The notes beneath the pieces are model-generated. The model was not told where the DNA came from. It was given only the letters and a program-made list of their open reading frames with translations, and searched no databases. A DNA stretch of 64,000 bases, taken from Candidatus Latescibacterota bacterium. GTDB lineage: Bacteria; JAAXHH01. Positions 54,997 to 62,958 of the stretch are shown one piece after another (the stretch's first letter is position 1; each line of letters opens with the position of its first letter). Both the position numbers and the translations under genes were made by a program. The stretch is from the NCBI GenBank assembly GCA_022823465.1, contig JAJEHX010000035.1, positions 35,866-99,865 of the forward strand, read 5' to 3'.

Positions 54997-56099
54997 AACC
55001 ATGGAAAACACTTCGAGGCCATATGGTCGGCGGCCTCACGGTCCCGATCGTTGCCGTTCCAGAGATCGAGATATGTGACGATTGGACTGGTGCAGAAAAT
55101 GTCCAGCGCGGGCTGAGCGGCGTCCTCGAATAGACTCTCATCTTTGGGGATACACAGGATGACATTTGCTCCCTTTGCAGCATGAGTCAGCTTCAATGTC
55201 TCTTCCAGCATACGAGTGCCGGGTTCGTCGGCGTAGAAGCTGTGTGTGCCACCCCTGGCGAAGGGCGCAAACCACTGGGCTGCCGAGTTGAGCGAGTACA
55301 CTGCACGGGGATGCCGTGGCTCCGCATTCAGCTTTCCCGACAACCGTTTCGTGAGTTGATCGCCATTAAAAAGCGTATATCTGCTGATGCGCTGACCGGC
55401 CGGCTGGCGGTAGTCCTCACGCCATGTCCTCAATAACACATCTGGTTGGATAAGGATGATGCCGTTGTCCCGTTTTTCAACCCATTCCCGCTCAAGCAGG
55501 GCTTTGCGCACATTGCTTACATGGCCGAGGCTTGCGTTGGCAGATTCCGCTAGTCCGGAGACGCGCCATGCCCGGTTGGGATCGCGAAGGAGGACCCGCA
55601 GGATTGCGGCCGACTTCGGGGTGAAAATCGATCGCAAAGCGCGGGTTTCGGATTTGGGCCTTTCTGCGACCGTTCGATCGATGTAAACATTGTAGAAGGC
55701 GAAGTGAGCGTTCCCTACCAGATCCAGGTAGGCGACATCATGATCTGAGCAGATTGATCGAGACTCGGGAGACAAGTAGGGACACACGAGCATGGGGATC
55801 AAACGTCGAGGGGGATCCCCGTGATCGGAGTGACGAGCTTCCGCCAGGTAGCCTTTGAGTTGATAGACCGCAGACCGAACAAAACGGGGAGCACCGTTCG
55901 ACTTGAACTCGATGATGAGCGTATAGGTGTCATCGCCGTGCTCGAACTCGATCCATCCGTCTATGCGTTGGTCGCTTCCGAGCAACCGATCATGGCGTAC
56001 CGAACTGACCTCCAGGCGTGGCACGTGGTCAAGCAGGTCGCGGACCGCGTTCATGGCCTTGGTCTCCAGTTCGGTTACTAACGTAGTCTTTTTTATCAT
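54993..56099 (-). CDS. AbiEi-like antitoxin with nuclease fold and winged helix
   Basis: 368 residues. N-terminal 130 residues have a PD-(D/E)XK pattern: RIDGWIEF (D47) and LIIEFKSNG (E64, K66). Residues about 160-220 form a winged helix (LLRDPNRAWRVSGLAESANASLGHVSNVRKALLEREWV), matching the AbiEi family that represses its own promoter in type IV toxin-antitoxin systems. The paired nucleotidyltransferase downstream supports this. The nuclease-type residues mean it could also be enzymatic. Confidence 0.75.
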   Translation of the reverse strand: MIKKTTLVTELETKAMNAVRDLLDHVPRLEVSSVRHDRLLGSDQRIDGWIEFEHGDDTYTLIIEFKSNGAPRFVRSAVYQLKGYLAEARHSDHGDPPRRLIPMLVCPYLSPESRSICSDHDVAYLDLVGNAHFAFYNVYIDRTVAERPKSETRALRSIFTPKSAAILRVLLRDPNRAWRVSGLAESANASLGHVSNVRKALLEREWVEKRDNGIILIQPDVLLRTWREDYRQPAGQRISRYTLFNGDQLTKRLSGKLNAEPRHPRAVYSLNSAAQWFAPFARGGTHSFYADEPGTRMLEETLKLTHAAKGANVILCIPKDESLFEDAAQPALDIFCTSPIVTYLDLWNGNDRDREAADHMASKCFPWL

Positions 56100-56111
56100 A
56101 CGCTGAAATTA

Positions 56112-56154
56112 ACAGTATTAGTGAAAAAAGTCAAATAGTTTCACTTATAACTGT
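56112..56154. promoter_or_regulatory. Inverted-repeat operator upstream of the AbiE-like operon
   Basis: ACAGTATTAGTGAAA (56112-56126) is the near-perfect inverse of TTTCACTTATAACTGT (56139-56154), one base aside. On the minus strand it overlaps TTGACT and, 17 bases on, TAATTT, which ends six bases before the AbiEi-like ATG. The gene has no ribosome site, so a leaderless transcript is possible. Paired repeats are the known AbiEi binding mode. Confidence 0.65.
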
Positions 56155-56158
56155 ATTT

Positions 56159-56437
56159 TCATCGAAAACTGATAATGCCTTTAATGGTGAAAATGTCAAT
56201 AGGCAATCCCAAGCCGCCATCCTTGTCACAGGCAGGTTTGACACTGGTGGTGAAAACGTTTCCATCTCCAGCAGCGGCGACTTCCGGTTCTTTAGCGGGA
56301 GCTGTCCCCAAGAGGAAATCGTTGCCCGCATTCAATGCCGGGAGTTTCCAACCTTTAGAAGCGTGGTAGGATGAGCGGTAACTGTAACGCACTTCACCGT
56401 CCCGCGCTGCTGTCAATACCAAGGATTTGAATGCCAA
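56159..56437 (-). other. Unassigned open segment, possibly a gene remnant
   Basis: About 92 codons are open on the minus strand (SLVLTAARDGEVRYSYRSSY...FTTSVKPACDKDGGLG) with no good start; upstream the frame continues as GSGQGGTL to a stop. The sequence looks translated once but I do not recognise a family. It fills the gap between the AbiE operator and the SDR fragment. Confidence 0.25.
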
Positions 56438-56559
56438 CGTGCCACCTTGGCCGGATCCGACGCCAGCCCCTCGTTATAGCCTCCGCCACCTCCTGTTAAG
56501 ACAAGGCCCTGTGGTGTTGTGACCAAGCACCGAAATAAGCTGGTCACATCGGGATACAG

Positions 56560-56776
56560 CTCCTGCAAGAAGCGATCGACTCCATCAGAGGCGATGAGGA
56601 CGAGACCCGGACGGACATGGCCTCCCAGCACGCCGTGAACCGGCTGGGAGGGCAGCTTGGAAGACATCGCGAACGCCGTGCTTTTCCTCACCAGCGACCG
56701 GGCTTCCTTCATTATGGGCGAGTACGTGGACGTGGACGGGGGATTGATGGCCAGAGCCGCGTGGGCGTAGGCGGGG
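56560..56776 (+). pseudogene. Decayed duplicate of the SDR gene 3' end
   Basis: The bases match SDR codons for LLQEAIDSI.GDEDE.RTDMAS.HAVNRLG and, after an indel near 56650, for FLTSDRASFIMGEYVDVDGGLMA and the stop. Compared with 52292-52504 there are many substitutions plus a frame break, so it is an old non-functional copy. Confidence 0.85.
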
Positions 56777-56841
56777 GGTAACACGGTTTCGGGAGCTTAG
56801 ACGAACGGCTCAAGGGTCTTTATAGGTACAAAGTGCGACCG

Positions 56842-57129
56842 TCACGATCCCTGTTCTCGCACCACATCCAATACCGCCTGAGGGTCCCTTTCCGCGATCA
56901 TCATTAGCGTTCGCGCAGTACCTGAAGGGCGTCGTCGACCTTGCTCCCAATCCTGCAGTGTTCGAACCGATACACCTAACAACCGTGCGAACTGCGCCTG
57001 CGAAAGACCTGCATACTTTCGAATCCGGATCACGTCGGGCACGGTGATTACGTGGGCATGGTCGCCTCGTTTGATTTCTTGCAGACCTTCGAGGATCTCC
57101 TTCCCCACATCCCGTCTACCTTTATTCAT
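56842..57129 (-). CDS. HigA/NadS-type XRE-family antitoxin
   Basis: 95 residues with a helix-turn-helix: VIRIRKYAGLSQAQFARLLGVSVRTLQDWEQGRRRPSG (about 34-71), the signature of NadS/HigA antitoxins encoded after RelE/HigB toxins. The toxin gene directly upstream is reduced to a 19-codon stub, so this is an orphan antitoxin. A 19-base palindrome between the promoter elements upstream is probably its operator. Confidence 0.88.
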   Translation of the reverse strand: MNKGRRDVGKEILEGLQEIKRGDHAHVITVPDVIRIRKYAGLSQAQFARLLGVSVRTLQDWEQGRRRPSGTARTLMMIAERDPQAVLDVVREQGS

Positions 57130-57132
57130 CTT

Positions 57133-57192
57133 CTACCTCAGATACTCCCGCATAAGTCGGGTAAAGAGCCTTGTATCAGTAAAGTTGTACAT
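57133..57192 (-). pseudogene. 19-codon stub of a HigB/RelE-type toxin
   Basis: The frame reads MYNFTDTRLFTRLMREYLR and stops at TAG, three bases before and in frame with the antitoxin ATG. The phrase TxTxLFTRL..EYL is how HigB/RelE-NadS partner toxins begin, normally about 110 residues long. The rest has been lost, apparently by a deletion joining the toxin start to the antitoxin. Confidence 0.7.
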
Positions 57193-57200
57193 AGAAACAA

Positions 57201-57230
57201 TATACGGCATTGCCGTATAAAGTCAAGATA
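57201..57230 (-). promoter_or_regulatory. Promoter and palindromic operator of the decayed toxin-antitoxin unit
   Basis: On the minus strand TTGACT is followed after 16 bases by TATATT, a good sigma-70 promoter. The spacer is filled by the perfect palindrome TATACGGC-ATT-GCCGTATA (57201-57219), ideally placed for autorepression by the HTH antitoxin. Confidence 0.7.
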
Positions 57231-57388
57231 GGAAGTCCGTAATAACGCCCATCCAAGTACGCATTGCTGGCAGGTTGAATCAGCTTTGCTCAAACCGCCG
57301 ACTAGGCTCACCTGAACCGACGCCGTGCTCACTCTTGGATACCTACCAACTTTTACCGTATCCGATGCTGATCCGTTGATGCAAACCC

Positions 57389-57417
57389 TTGACAACATCA
57401 ATCCATACCAGTTGTTT
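57389..57417 (+). promoter_or_regulatory. Candidate promoter of the four-gene membrane system
   Basis: A perfect TTGACA (57389-57394) is followed after 17 bases by TTGTTT, a weak -10. It lies 58 bases before the first gene, which has a strong GGGAGGGG ribosome site. Confidence 0.4.
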
Positions 57418-57451
57418 TTCTGGGGTTGACCCGGACTGTCGGGAGGGGCTT

Positions 57452-58915
57452 ATGAATATTAGAAGAAACCTTACCAATAGGGATTGGACCAAAGTTCCTG
57501 GCTGGGATGACGCTAGGAAGGAGTACGTCGAGTTAGACTGCGAGCGTTGGATTCGAGAGAACGGAATTCGAGAAGCGGGACAAGAAAACGGAAAAATGGA
57601 GTATCCTCTGACAGATGCGGTCCAACCCGACGAGATATATACGAAAATACTGGCTTGGGTAAACCAACGTGGTAAAGACTGTCACGCTGCGGTAAGTAAG
57701 TATCTCAATTCACAGCGGCACGCGTTGACTATGGAGACACAGGAAGGTACCGCACCTATACAGCATCAGGTGGAGGGATTGAGAGAACAGGGAATAGTCG
57801 AACTGAGGGACCAATTAAGTGATGATAGAACCTATCTTGCCCAGAAGGAACGGGAGGTCAAGGAGGCTTGGACCGGGTTGTTGGAGTTCAAGAATGCATC
57901 GAATCTTAAAAGAGTGGCGGAGTACGATCAGCAGGATTCCTGGTATTGGTGGTTAGTTTGTATCGTTGTGATAGAAGCGGTCGTTAATGCTTTTATGCTT
58001 GCAGGAGTACATCAATACGGTCTCTTAGGTGCATTGACCGCAATGATTACGATTGGATTGGTAAACGCCGGATTCTTCGGCTGGATCATTGGCGACGGGT
58101 GGCGTCTCAAGAACTCTGTAATAGCCGGAACAAAAACGGGTGGATGGTCGATGGTAGTCCTTGGGGCAATGGCAATGGTTGCGTGGAATCTGCTCGTTGG
58201 ACACTTCCGAGACAGTATGCTATCCATCACTTCAATAGCGGCGAGTGGAGAAAGCTCTCTGAGGGAGTTACTGACTGACAATGCTATGGATAGGTTGCTG
58301 GATGATCCCTTCGGGCTTGAAAGTATGCAATCTTGGGTGCTCGCGGTTATCGGTATTGCATGTTGTTTTTTCGCGTCAAGCAAGTGGTTCAAACGGGATG
58401 ACGTTTACCCTCGGTACGGATCTATCAGTCGAGCGGCAACTAAACACAATGAGGAATACTGGAATGAGGTCAAGGAACGGAGGACAAGACTGAAGGATAT
58501 CTACGAGCGGTACATCGACAGGATTCGGGATCTTCGACAGCAGATAGAGAACAGAAAAGGTAATCACATGTTGATTACGGATATGGCGAATGAGATAGTG
58601 CGGCAATTCCCTATGCAACTTCGCCGTTACCAGAACGACTTGGATTTCATTATCGCCGCCTATCGGTCAGCAAACGAAAAAGCGCGTACGACCCCAAGTC
58701 CACAGTTTTTTAAGAAGAAACTGACAGTCGATCTGGAGATGCTCGAGACGCCGCCATGGCAAGGGATCCCAGCACCTGAATATGATCAGGACTGGGAGGG
58801 ATTTCAGCGAGCCGAGGATAGGATCCGAAGTATATACATTGAAGTACAGAAAGGTTACCCTACGCTTGATGAACTGATGAATGGCAAAAGATCTGAATTA
58901 AAACTGATAGAGTGA
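57452..58915 (+). CDS. Four-TM coiled-coil membrane protein, gene A of the candidate motor-like system
   Basis: 487 residues from ATG at 57452. A soluble N-terminal region (1-160) with helical, charged stretches (REQGIVELRDQLSDDRTYLA), four membrane helices at about 164-185, 190-214, 230-250 and 303-320, then a long helical C-terminal part (KERRTRLKDIYERYIDRIRDLRQQIE). A VYPRYGSISRAATKH segment follows the last helix. I know no named family. It starts an operon whose next gene begins nine bases after its stop. GC is clearly lower than in the core genes of the window. Confidence 0.8.
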   Translation: MNIRRNLTNRDWTKVPGWDDARKEYVELDCERWIRENGIREAGQENGKMEYPLTDAVQPDEIYTKILAWVNQRGKDCHAAVSKYLNSQRHALTMETQEGTAPIQHQVEGLREQGIVELRDQLSDDRTYLAQKEREVKEAWTGLLEFKNASNLKRVAEYDQQDSWYWWLVCIVVIEAVVNAFMLAGVHQYGLLGALTAMITIGLVNAGFFGWIIGDGWRLKNSVIAGTKTGGWSMVVLGAMAMVAWNLLVGHFRDSMLSITSIAASGESSLRELLTDNAMDRLLDDPFGLESMQSWVLAVIGIACCFFASSKWFKRDDVYPRYGSISRAATKHNEEYWNEVKERRTRLKDIYERYIDRIRDLRQQIENRKGNHMLITDMANEIVRQFPMQLRRYQNDLDFIIAAYRSANEKARTTPSPQFFKKKLTVDLEMLETPPWQGIPAPEYDQDWEGFQRAEDRIRSIYIEVQKGYPTLDELMNGKRSELKLIE

Positions 58916-58923
58916 CTTAGATA

Positions 58924-59739
58924 ATGAACCAAAAGCGAAACACCAAAACCAATCGCAAGGCGAAATGGTTCGCCATTGTCATTGTCCTCTTGTTCATAGC
59001 CATCATGGCCGGGTTGTGGACATTGCAGGAGGAAGAACTGGATAGTCAGGGGTGCCCCCGGGAAAGCGGACCCAGCAGAGAGGTGATCGTATTGCTCGAC
59101 ACTTCTGATCCGCTCGGTGACAAACACAAGGCAGAACTCGGACGTATCTTGCGCGAAATGACCGACTCCGCTGAGAGCGGCCGTCATGACCGCTTGGCGG
59201 TGAGGGAAGGAGAACGGTTGACTCTTTACCGCTTGGAGACCACGGGTATACCAGACGATCCTATAGCGCAGATTTGCAATCCGGGAGGCAATCCCCGAGA
59301 GCAGAAGCCGCTCGACGGTTTCACTAGGGGTGCAGTAATAACCCAGTGGCGGTGGCAGCAGTTCGTAAACGTGATTCAGAATCTGTTCCCGAAGAAACAA
59401 CCCCAAGCGTTCCCTACCTCACCGATTCTGGAGACAATAGCTGTCATAACTGCCCGGCATACTAGCAGTCGAAGGGCATCTCAGGATGTGAGCCCTTCCC
59501 ATCTCGTCATCATATCCGATCTACTGCAGCATACTGATAAGTTGTCGCATTACGATTCGTACCTCACACCAGAGTTGTTAAGAGGTGAACTCAAAGCTGA
59601 TCTTACCAATGTTGAAGTAAGCCTGTTCCAGCTTGAACGATTAAAGTACGAGAAATACCAAACACCAGACCTCTACTACTGGTGGAGTGATTGGGTAGAG
59701 GCTATGGGAGGAAGGGTAGTATGGCAACAGGCGATTTGA
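58924..59739 (+). CDS. Membrane-anchored degenerate vWA-like protein, gene B
   Basis: 271 residues. One membrane helix at about 15-34, then a Rossmann-like vWA core: VIVLLDTSDPL with D59-T-S61 where a MIDAS would read DxSxS (here the last Ser is Pro), a LTLYRLE strand, a conserved-looking ICNPGG (C118), SPILETI, and SHLVIISDLLQHT (D199). vWA domains mediate protein contacts, so this is probably a scaffold or sensor. Its end overlaps gene C by 19 bases. Confidence 0.72.
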   Translation: MNQKRNTKTNRKAKWFAIVIVLLFIAIMAGLWTLQEEELDSQGCPRESGPSREVIVLLDTSDPLGDKHKAELGRILREMTDSAESGRHDRLAVREGERLTLYRLETTGIPDDPIAQICNPGGNPREQKPLDGFTRGAVITQWRWQQFVNVIQNLFPKKQPQAFPTSPILETIAVITARHTSSRRASQDVSPSHLVIISDLLQHTDKLSHYDSYLTPELLRGELKADLTNVEVSLFQLERLKYEKYQTPDLYYWWSDWVEAMGGRVVWQQAI

Positions 59740-61289
59740 GAGAAAGAATCAAATTCTTAAGATCAGAGGATGCGTTTTTGTGGGCCTTTGGGATTGGGTC
59801 CATATTGATATGCTTGGTTAAGTTTGTCGCGCAAGGAAGGCCAGTTCTGGGTGGGCTAATCGCAGCCTCATTGGGAATCATCACGATGGGGTTCTATATG
59901 TACAACCAAAAACAAACCCGGACTCTAAGTGAGCTTCCACGTTTAGGTGATGAGATCTATTACATTGGATTGTTATACACACTAACCTCGCTTTGCGCAG
60001 CACTGGTAATCCTGTTTTTGATAAAAACTACAGGCCTCACATTAGAGGAACGGACTGACGAGATGATCGGTAGTTTTGGAATTGCTTTGCTCACAACCAT
60101 GGCTGGGATAGTAATGCGTATGACACTTCAACATCATGATGCAGAAGAAGAAATGGTTATCAGGATCCCGTCCAATACCGAGGGTGTCACATTAGATCTA
60201 GAACGTTTTGCTTATGAATTGCGTAGGCAGCTCCGTAACTCGACCAACGCATTTGCCTCCCATACAAACATTTCCATAACGCAAGCAAAGAACTTACACG
60301 CCCACATGGAGGAGATGATGAGGATGTTCCATGACGGGCTAGAGAGGAAAGCGAAGTCTGATCTTGAAAACTTGAATGCGGTTTACAAAGCTGTAGGCGA
60401 GAGAACCCAGGAGAGCGAGCAGCAGGCTTCGGCGCAACGAGAGAGTATTAGCAACGCTCTTGCTAAACTTGAATCTCAGGTGTCGAGTATGGACGAGAGC
60501 ATTGATCGAATCCGGATAAGAAGTGATGAGGCTGCCAAAAACTTAGGTGCTGTTTCTTCTCATGCAAACGCAAGTGCCGAAGCATTCGCGGCGAGCGAGA
60601 AGATAGTTACCGAGGGTCTGAACGCTTTGGCTGAAGGAACATCTTCGGAAGCATCGTACAGAACTGCACAAGAGCGGTTTATCAAAGAGATGGGGGAAAC
60701 ACTAACACGGCAAATGGAGGAGTGGTCTACTGTACAACAACGAGCAAGCGAGGCCGTTACGGAGATGAAAAAGGCCAACGAATCACTAGCGAGCATGGGG
60801 CAAGAAGCAACGAACTTAAGTTCAGAATTTGCTAACCTGCCTGACAAAGTTCATGGGGCCACTATTGCGTTGGAAAAGCTGACCGAAGCCGAGAACGCGA
60901 GTCAGTCAATCTCCATCCTAATGGAAAATACAAACAAAGTAGCAGAACAACTGAGTGAAATCACCGGTGCAATAATGCGCCACGAGGAGGCGGTCAATTC
61001 TACGATAGAGATAACGAACCAGGAAATCGAAGGTCGATTAACACTAAACAACTCGATTACAGAGTTTGCGGGCAACATGACAAAAGCAGTCCGGATCTCA
61101 GAGCATCTCAAAGTAACGGAAGGGGAATTCCAACAGATCATTGTCGGACTAAACAACGTGAGTAACACGCTACAGATGGAAGGGCAAAAGCTTTCTGATG
61201 TGCTAAATCACATCAATTCCGTTGATGTGATCCCAGTAGGATCCCAAGGTAAAAACAGCCGCCGTGGCTGGAAGAATTTATGGAAATAG
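59721..61289 (+). CDS. ExbB/MotA-like channel protein with long coiled-coil tail, gene C
   Basis: 522 residues from ATG at 59721 (AGGAAGGG site upstream). Four membrane helices at about 17-37, 42-60, 79-102 and 114-136. YIGLLYTLTSLCAALVILF and MIGSFGIALLTTMAGIVMRM line up with the LGLLGT and GI..AL.TT..GL.VAI segments of ExbB/TolQ/MotA stator proteins. From about 170 to 505 the protein is almost all coiled coil. The same plan, channel plus long tail, is known for ZorA of Zorya. No peptidase or nuclease motif is seen. Confidence 0.75.
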   Translation: MATGDLRERIKFLRSEDAFLWAFGIGSILICLVKFVAQGRPVLGGLIAASLGIITMGFYMYNQKQTRTLSELPRLGDEIYYIGLLYTLTSLCAALVILFLIKTTGLTLEERTDEMIGSFGIALLTTMAGIVMRMTLQHHDAEEEMVIRIPSNTEGVTLDLERFAYELRRQLRNSTNAFASHTNISITQAKNLHAHMEEMMRMFHDGLERKAKSDLENLNAVYKAVGERTQESEQQASAQRESISNALAKLESQVSSMDESIDRIRIRSDEAAKNLGAVSSHANASAEAFAASEKIVTEGLNALAEGTSSEASYRTAQERFIKEMGETLTRQMEEWSTVQQRASEAVTEMKKANESLASMGQEATNLSSEFANLPDKVHGATIALEKLTEAENASQSISILMENTNKVAEQLSEITGAIMRHEEAVNSTIEITNQEIEGRLTLNNSITEFAGNMTKAVRISEHLKVTEGEFQQIIVGLNNVSNTLQMEGQKLSDVLNHINSVDVIPVGSQGKNSRRGWKNLWK

Positions 61290-61304
61290 CAACTGGATTC
61301 AAGC

Positions 61305-62204
61305 ATGAAAATGGAGGAAGGTTACAGAAAAGGTACGGTTCTAGGGCTGACAGTAGCGGAGATTTTTATTCTTCTGGTTTTTCTCATGCTTCTTGCTCTT
61401 ATGAGTGTGAATCGGTACTGGGGCGATAAATTAGAGCCATGGAGAGAGATCATTGCGTCGACCACCCCGAAGATGGTCAAAGAAGCAATGAGAGATCCCG
61501 ATGGGCAGTTAAAGCAAATAGAGAAACTCAACGAGCAGATCGCGGAATTGCAAAGAGAAAAAAACAGATTACAGAGACGTATCAGGATACTGGAAGACAG
61601 GGAAGGAGAAACAGGCGAGCGTCTAGATCAGGCGAAAAGTGATTTGCAGAAACGTGAGCAGGAACTGGCTGAAGCAAAAAGCGGAAACGAAGATTTGGAT
61701 AACAGACTTCGAATCATGGGTAAAGGGATTACTCCCCCATGCTGGTACCAAAGAATTGAGGAGACCAATCCCGTAACGAAAGCGAATTGGCGAGAAAAGC
61801 CCTACTATCTGTTTGACATCGTAATACGCGATGATCACATGGAGGTACAGGATCTTCCAGTTCCTGAAGGCGGGGCCGAAGACGATGGGGGAGCCCCGTA
61901 TAGAGACGAGGCCAAACAACTTTCACTTGAAACCATCCCATACGGTGTGCCACTCACAGACCTCCAATTCCGCAACGCAATGAACCACCTGTACATCATG
62001 GGCAAGTCTTCACAGGTTCGAACCTATTCATGTATTTTCTACGTGCGCGTTTGGGATGAGACGCCCCTTGGAGCAAAGGAACGTTGGAAGCAGGCGCATG
62101 ATGCAGTACTGGAACAACTGTTCGGTACCCATCAGGTACGCGGAATATCCTGGAAAGACAGAGACAAAGAGCCTGTAAATGTACCGGTATTTTCCTCACG
62201 ATAA
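61305..62204 (+). CDS. ExbD/MotB-like one-TM protein with coiled coil, gene D
   Basis: 299 residues. The single membrane helix TVAEIFILLVFLMLLALM (about 16-33) matches the ExbD/MotB helix, with E19 where the proton-carrying Asp normally is. A coiled coil spans about 62-140 (KLNEQIAELQREKNRLQRRI). The C-terminal 150 residues have a PPCWY motif and a mixed alpha/beta fold, but no OmpA-type peptidoglycan-binding domain. With gene C it should form an ion-driven 5:2-type stator complex; that is inference from family likeness. Confidence 0.72.
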   Translation: MKMEEGYRKGTVLGLTVAEIFILLVFLMLLALMSVNRYWGDKLEPWREIIASTTPKMVKEAMRDPDGQLKQIEKLNEQIAELQREKNRLQRRIRILEDREGETGERLDQAKSDLQKREQELAEAKSGNEDLDNRLRIMGKGITPPCWYQRIEETNPVTKANWREKPYYLFDIVIRDDHMEVQDLPVPEGGAEDDGGAPYRDEAKQLSLETIPYGVPLTDLQFRNAMNHLYIMGKSSQVRTYSCIFYVRVWDETPLGAKERWKQAHDAVLEQLFGTHQVRGISWKDRDKEPVNVPVFSSR

Positions 62205-62681
62205 TAAACTCGGATGACTGTAGTTACCCCGTTCCACAGATACTTTACTATTTTGGAATCAGAAGTTTTTGAACCGTCATGCGTAAACTCGCCGATGGTA
62301 AGTATCCGAGGGTAGCATTTTGCCTAATGTACAAACGTCGATTTATCCGAACAGGGCGAGTCTCATGTGGCAGAATGTCTGCGATCAAGCGGTGTGCAGT
62401 TAGCGTTGACGAAGAAAGCATTCGCACAAGGGCGCAGTCTTAGCAGTTGCCGAACAAACCTTTGGAGGATCTGACTTATGCGAGGGCGGAGTTGAATAAA
62501 CGAACCACTCTACCAACGATACTGCCCTTATGTAATGTTCAATGGCTATCAATAAAAACCGAGATAATCGCAGTTATGCCGACTAAGGAAGTAAACGATA
62601 TAGACGAGAAGGATTACAGATCACGGGCGGAGACGGCTACATCAATGAACTGAATCCGATGTGGCGCTAGGGAGTTTCGAA
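62205..62681. other. 477 bases without a convincing gene
   Basis: Short frames exist on both strands but none has protein-like composition together with a ribosome site. I see no inverted repeat, RNA gene or transposon end. The last 20 bases resemble those before the other copy of the 65-residue gene. Confidence 0.5.
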
Positions 62682-62879
62682 ATGAGCGTGGAATTGGTCG
62701 GCATAATTAGCGTAGGTATTGCCTTGGCTGGGCTTATTCTGGCATCAAAACGGGATATAAACACTCGCCTTATTTCCCTTGAGCAAGGACAGGCAGACCT
62801 TAGAGAACACATGGCGAGGTTGGAGGGCATTCTGGAAGGTCTGGCTTTACGCCAAGTTGAAAAGATCGACCCCGAATAG
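62682..62879 (+). CDS. Small membrane protein with coiled coil, copy 2
   Basis: 65 residues, near-identical to the protein at 52743-52940 (changes mostly conservative, such as I/V, R/H, E/D). The membrane helix and coiled coil are unchanged, and the pattern of mainly silent or conservative changes points to selection on both copies. It has the same AGGGAGT/TTCGAA leader. Confidence 0.75.
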   Translation: MSVELVGIISVGIALAGLILASKRDINTRLISLEQGQADLREHMARLEGILEGLALRQVEKIDPE

Positions 62880-62958
62880 ACCTTTAACTGGATAAGTATA
62901 CCTTACTTGTTGAGAGAAAGTTGACCCGCTGCGATCCTAGACCCCAATCAAGCCGTTA

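Noticed and set aside
57452..62204. Calling the four-gene locus a Zorya system
   Set aside because: The ZorB-type protein would need an OmpA-like peptidoglycan-binding domain, and ZorC/D/E-type effectors are missing. Only the channel pair is similar.
62447..62653. A 68-codon frame before the second small membrane-protein gene
   Set aside because: No ribosome site and no protein-like pattern.
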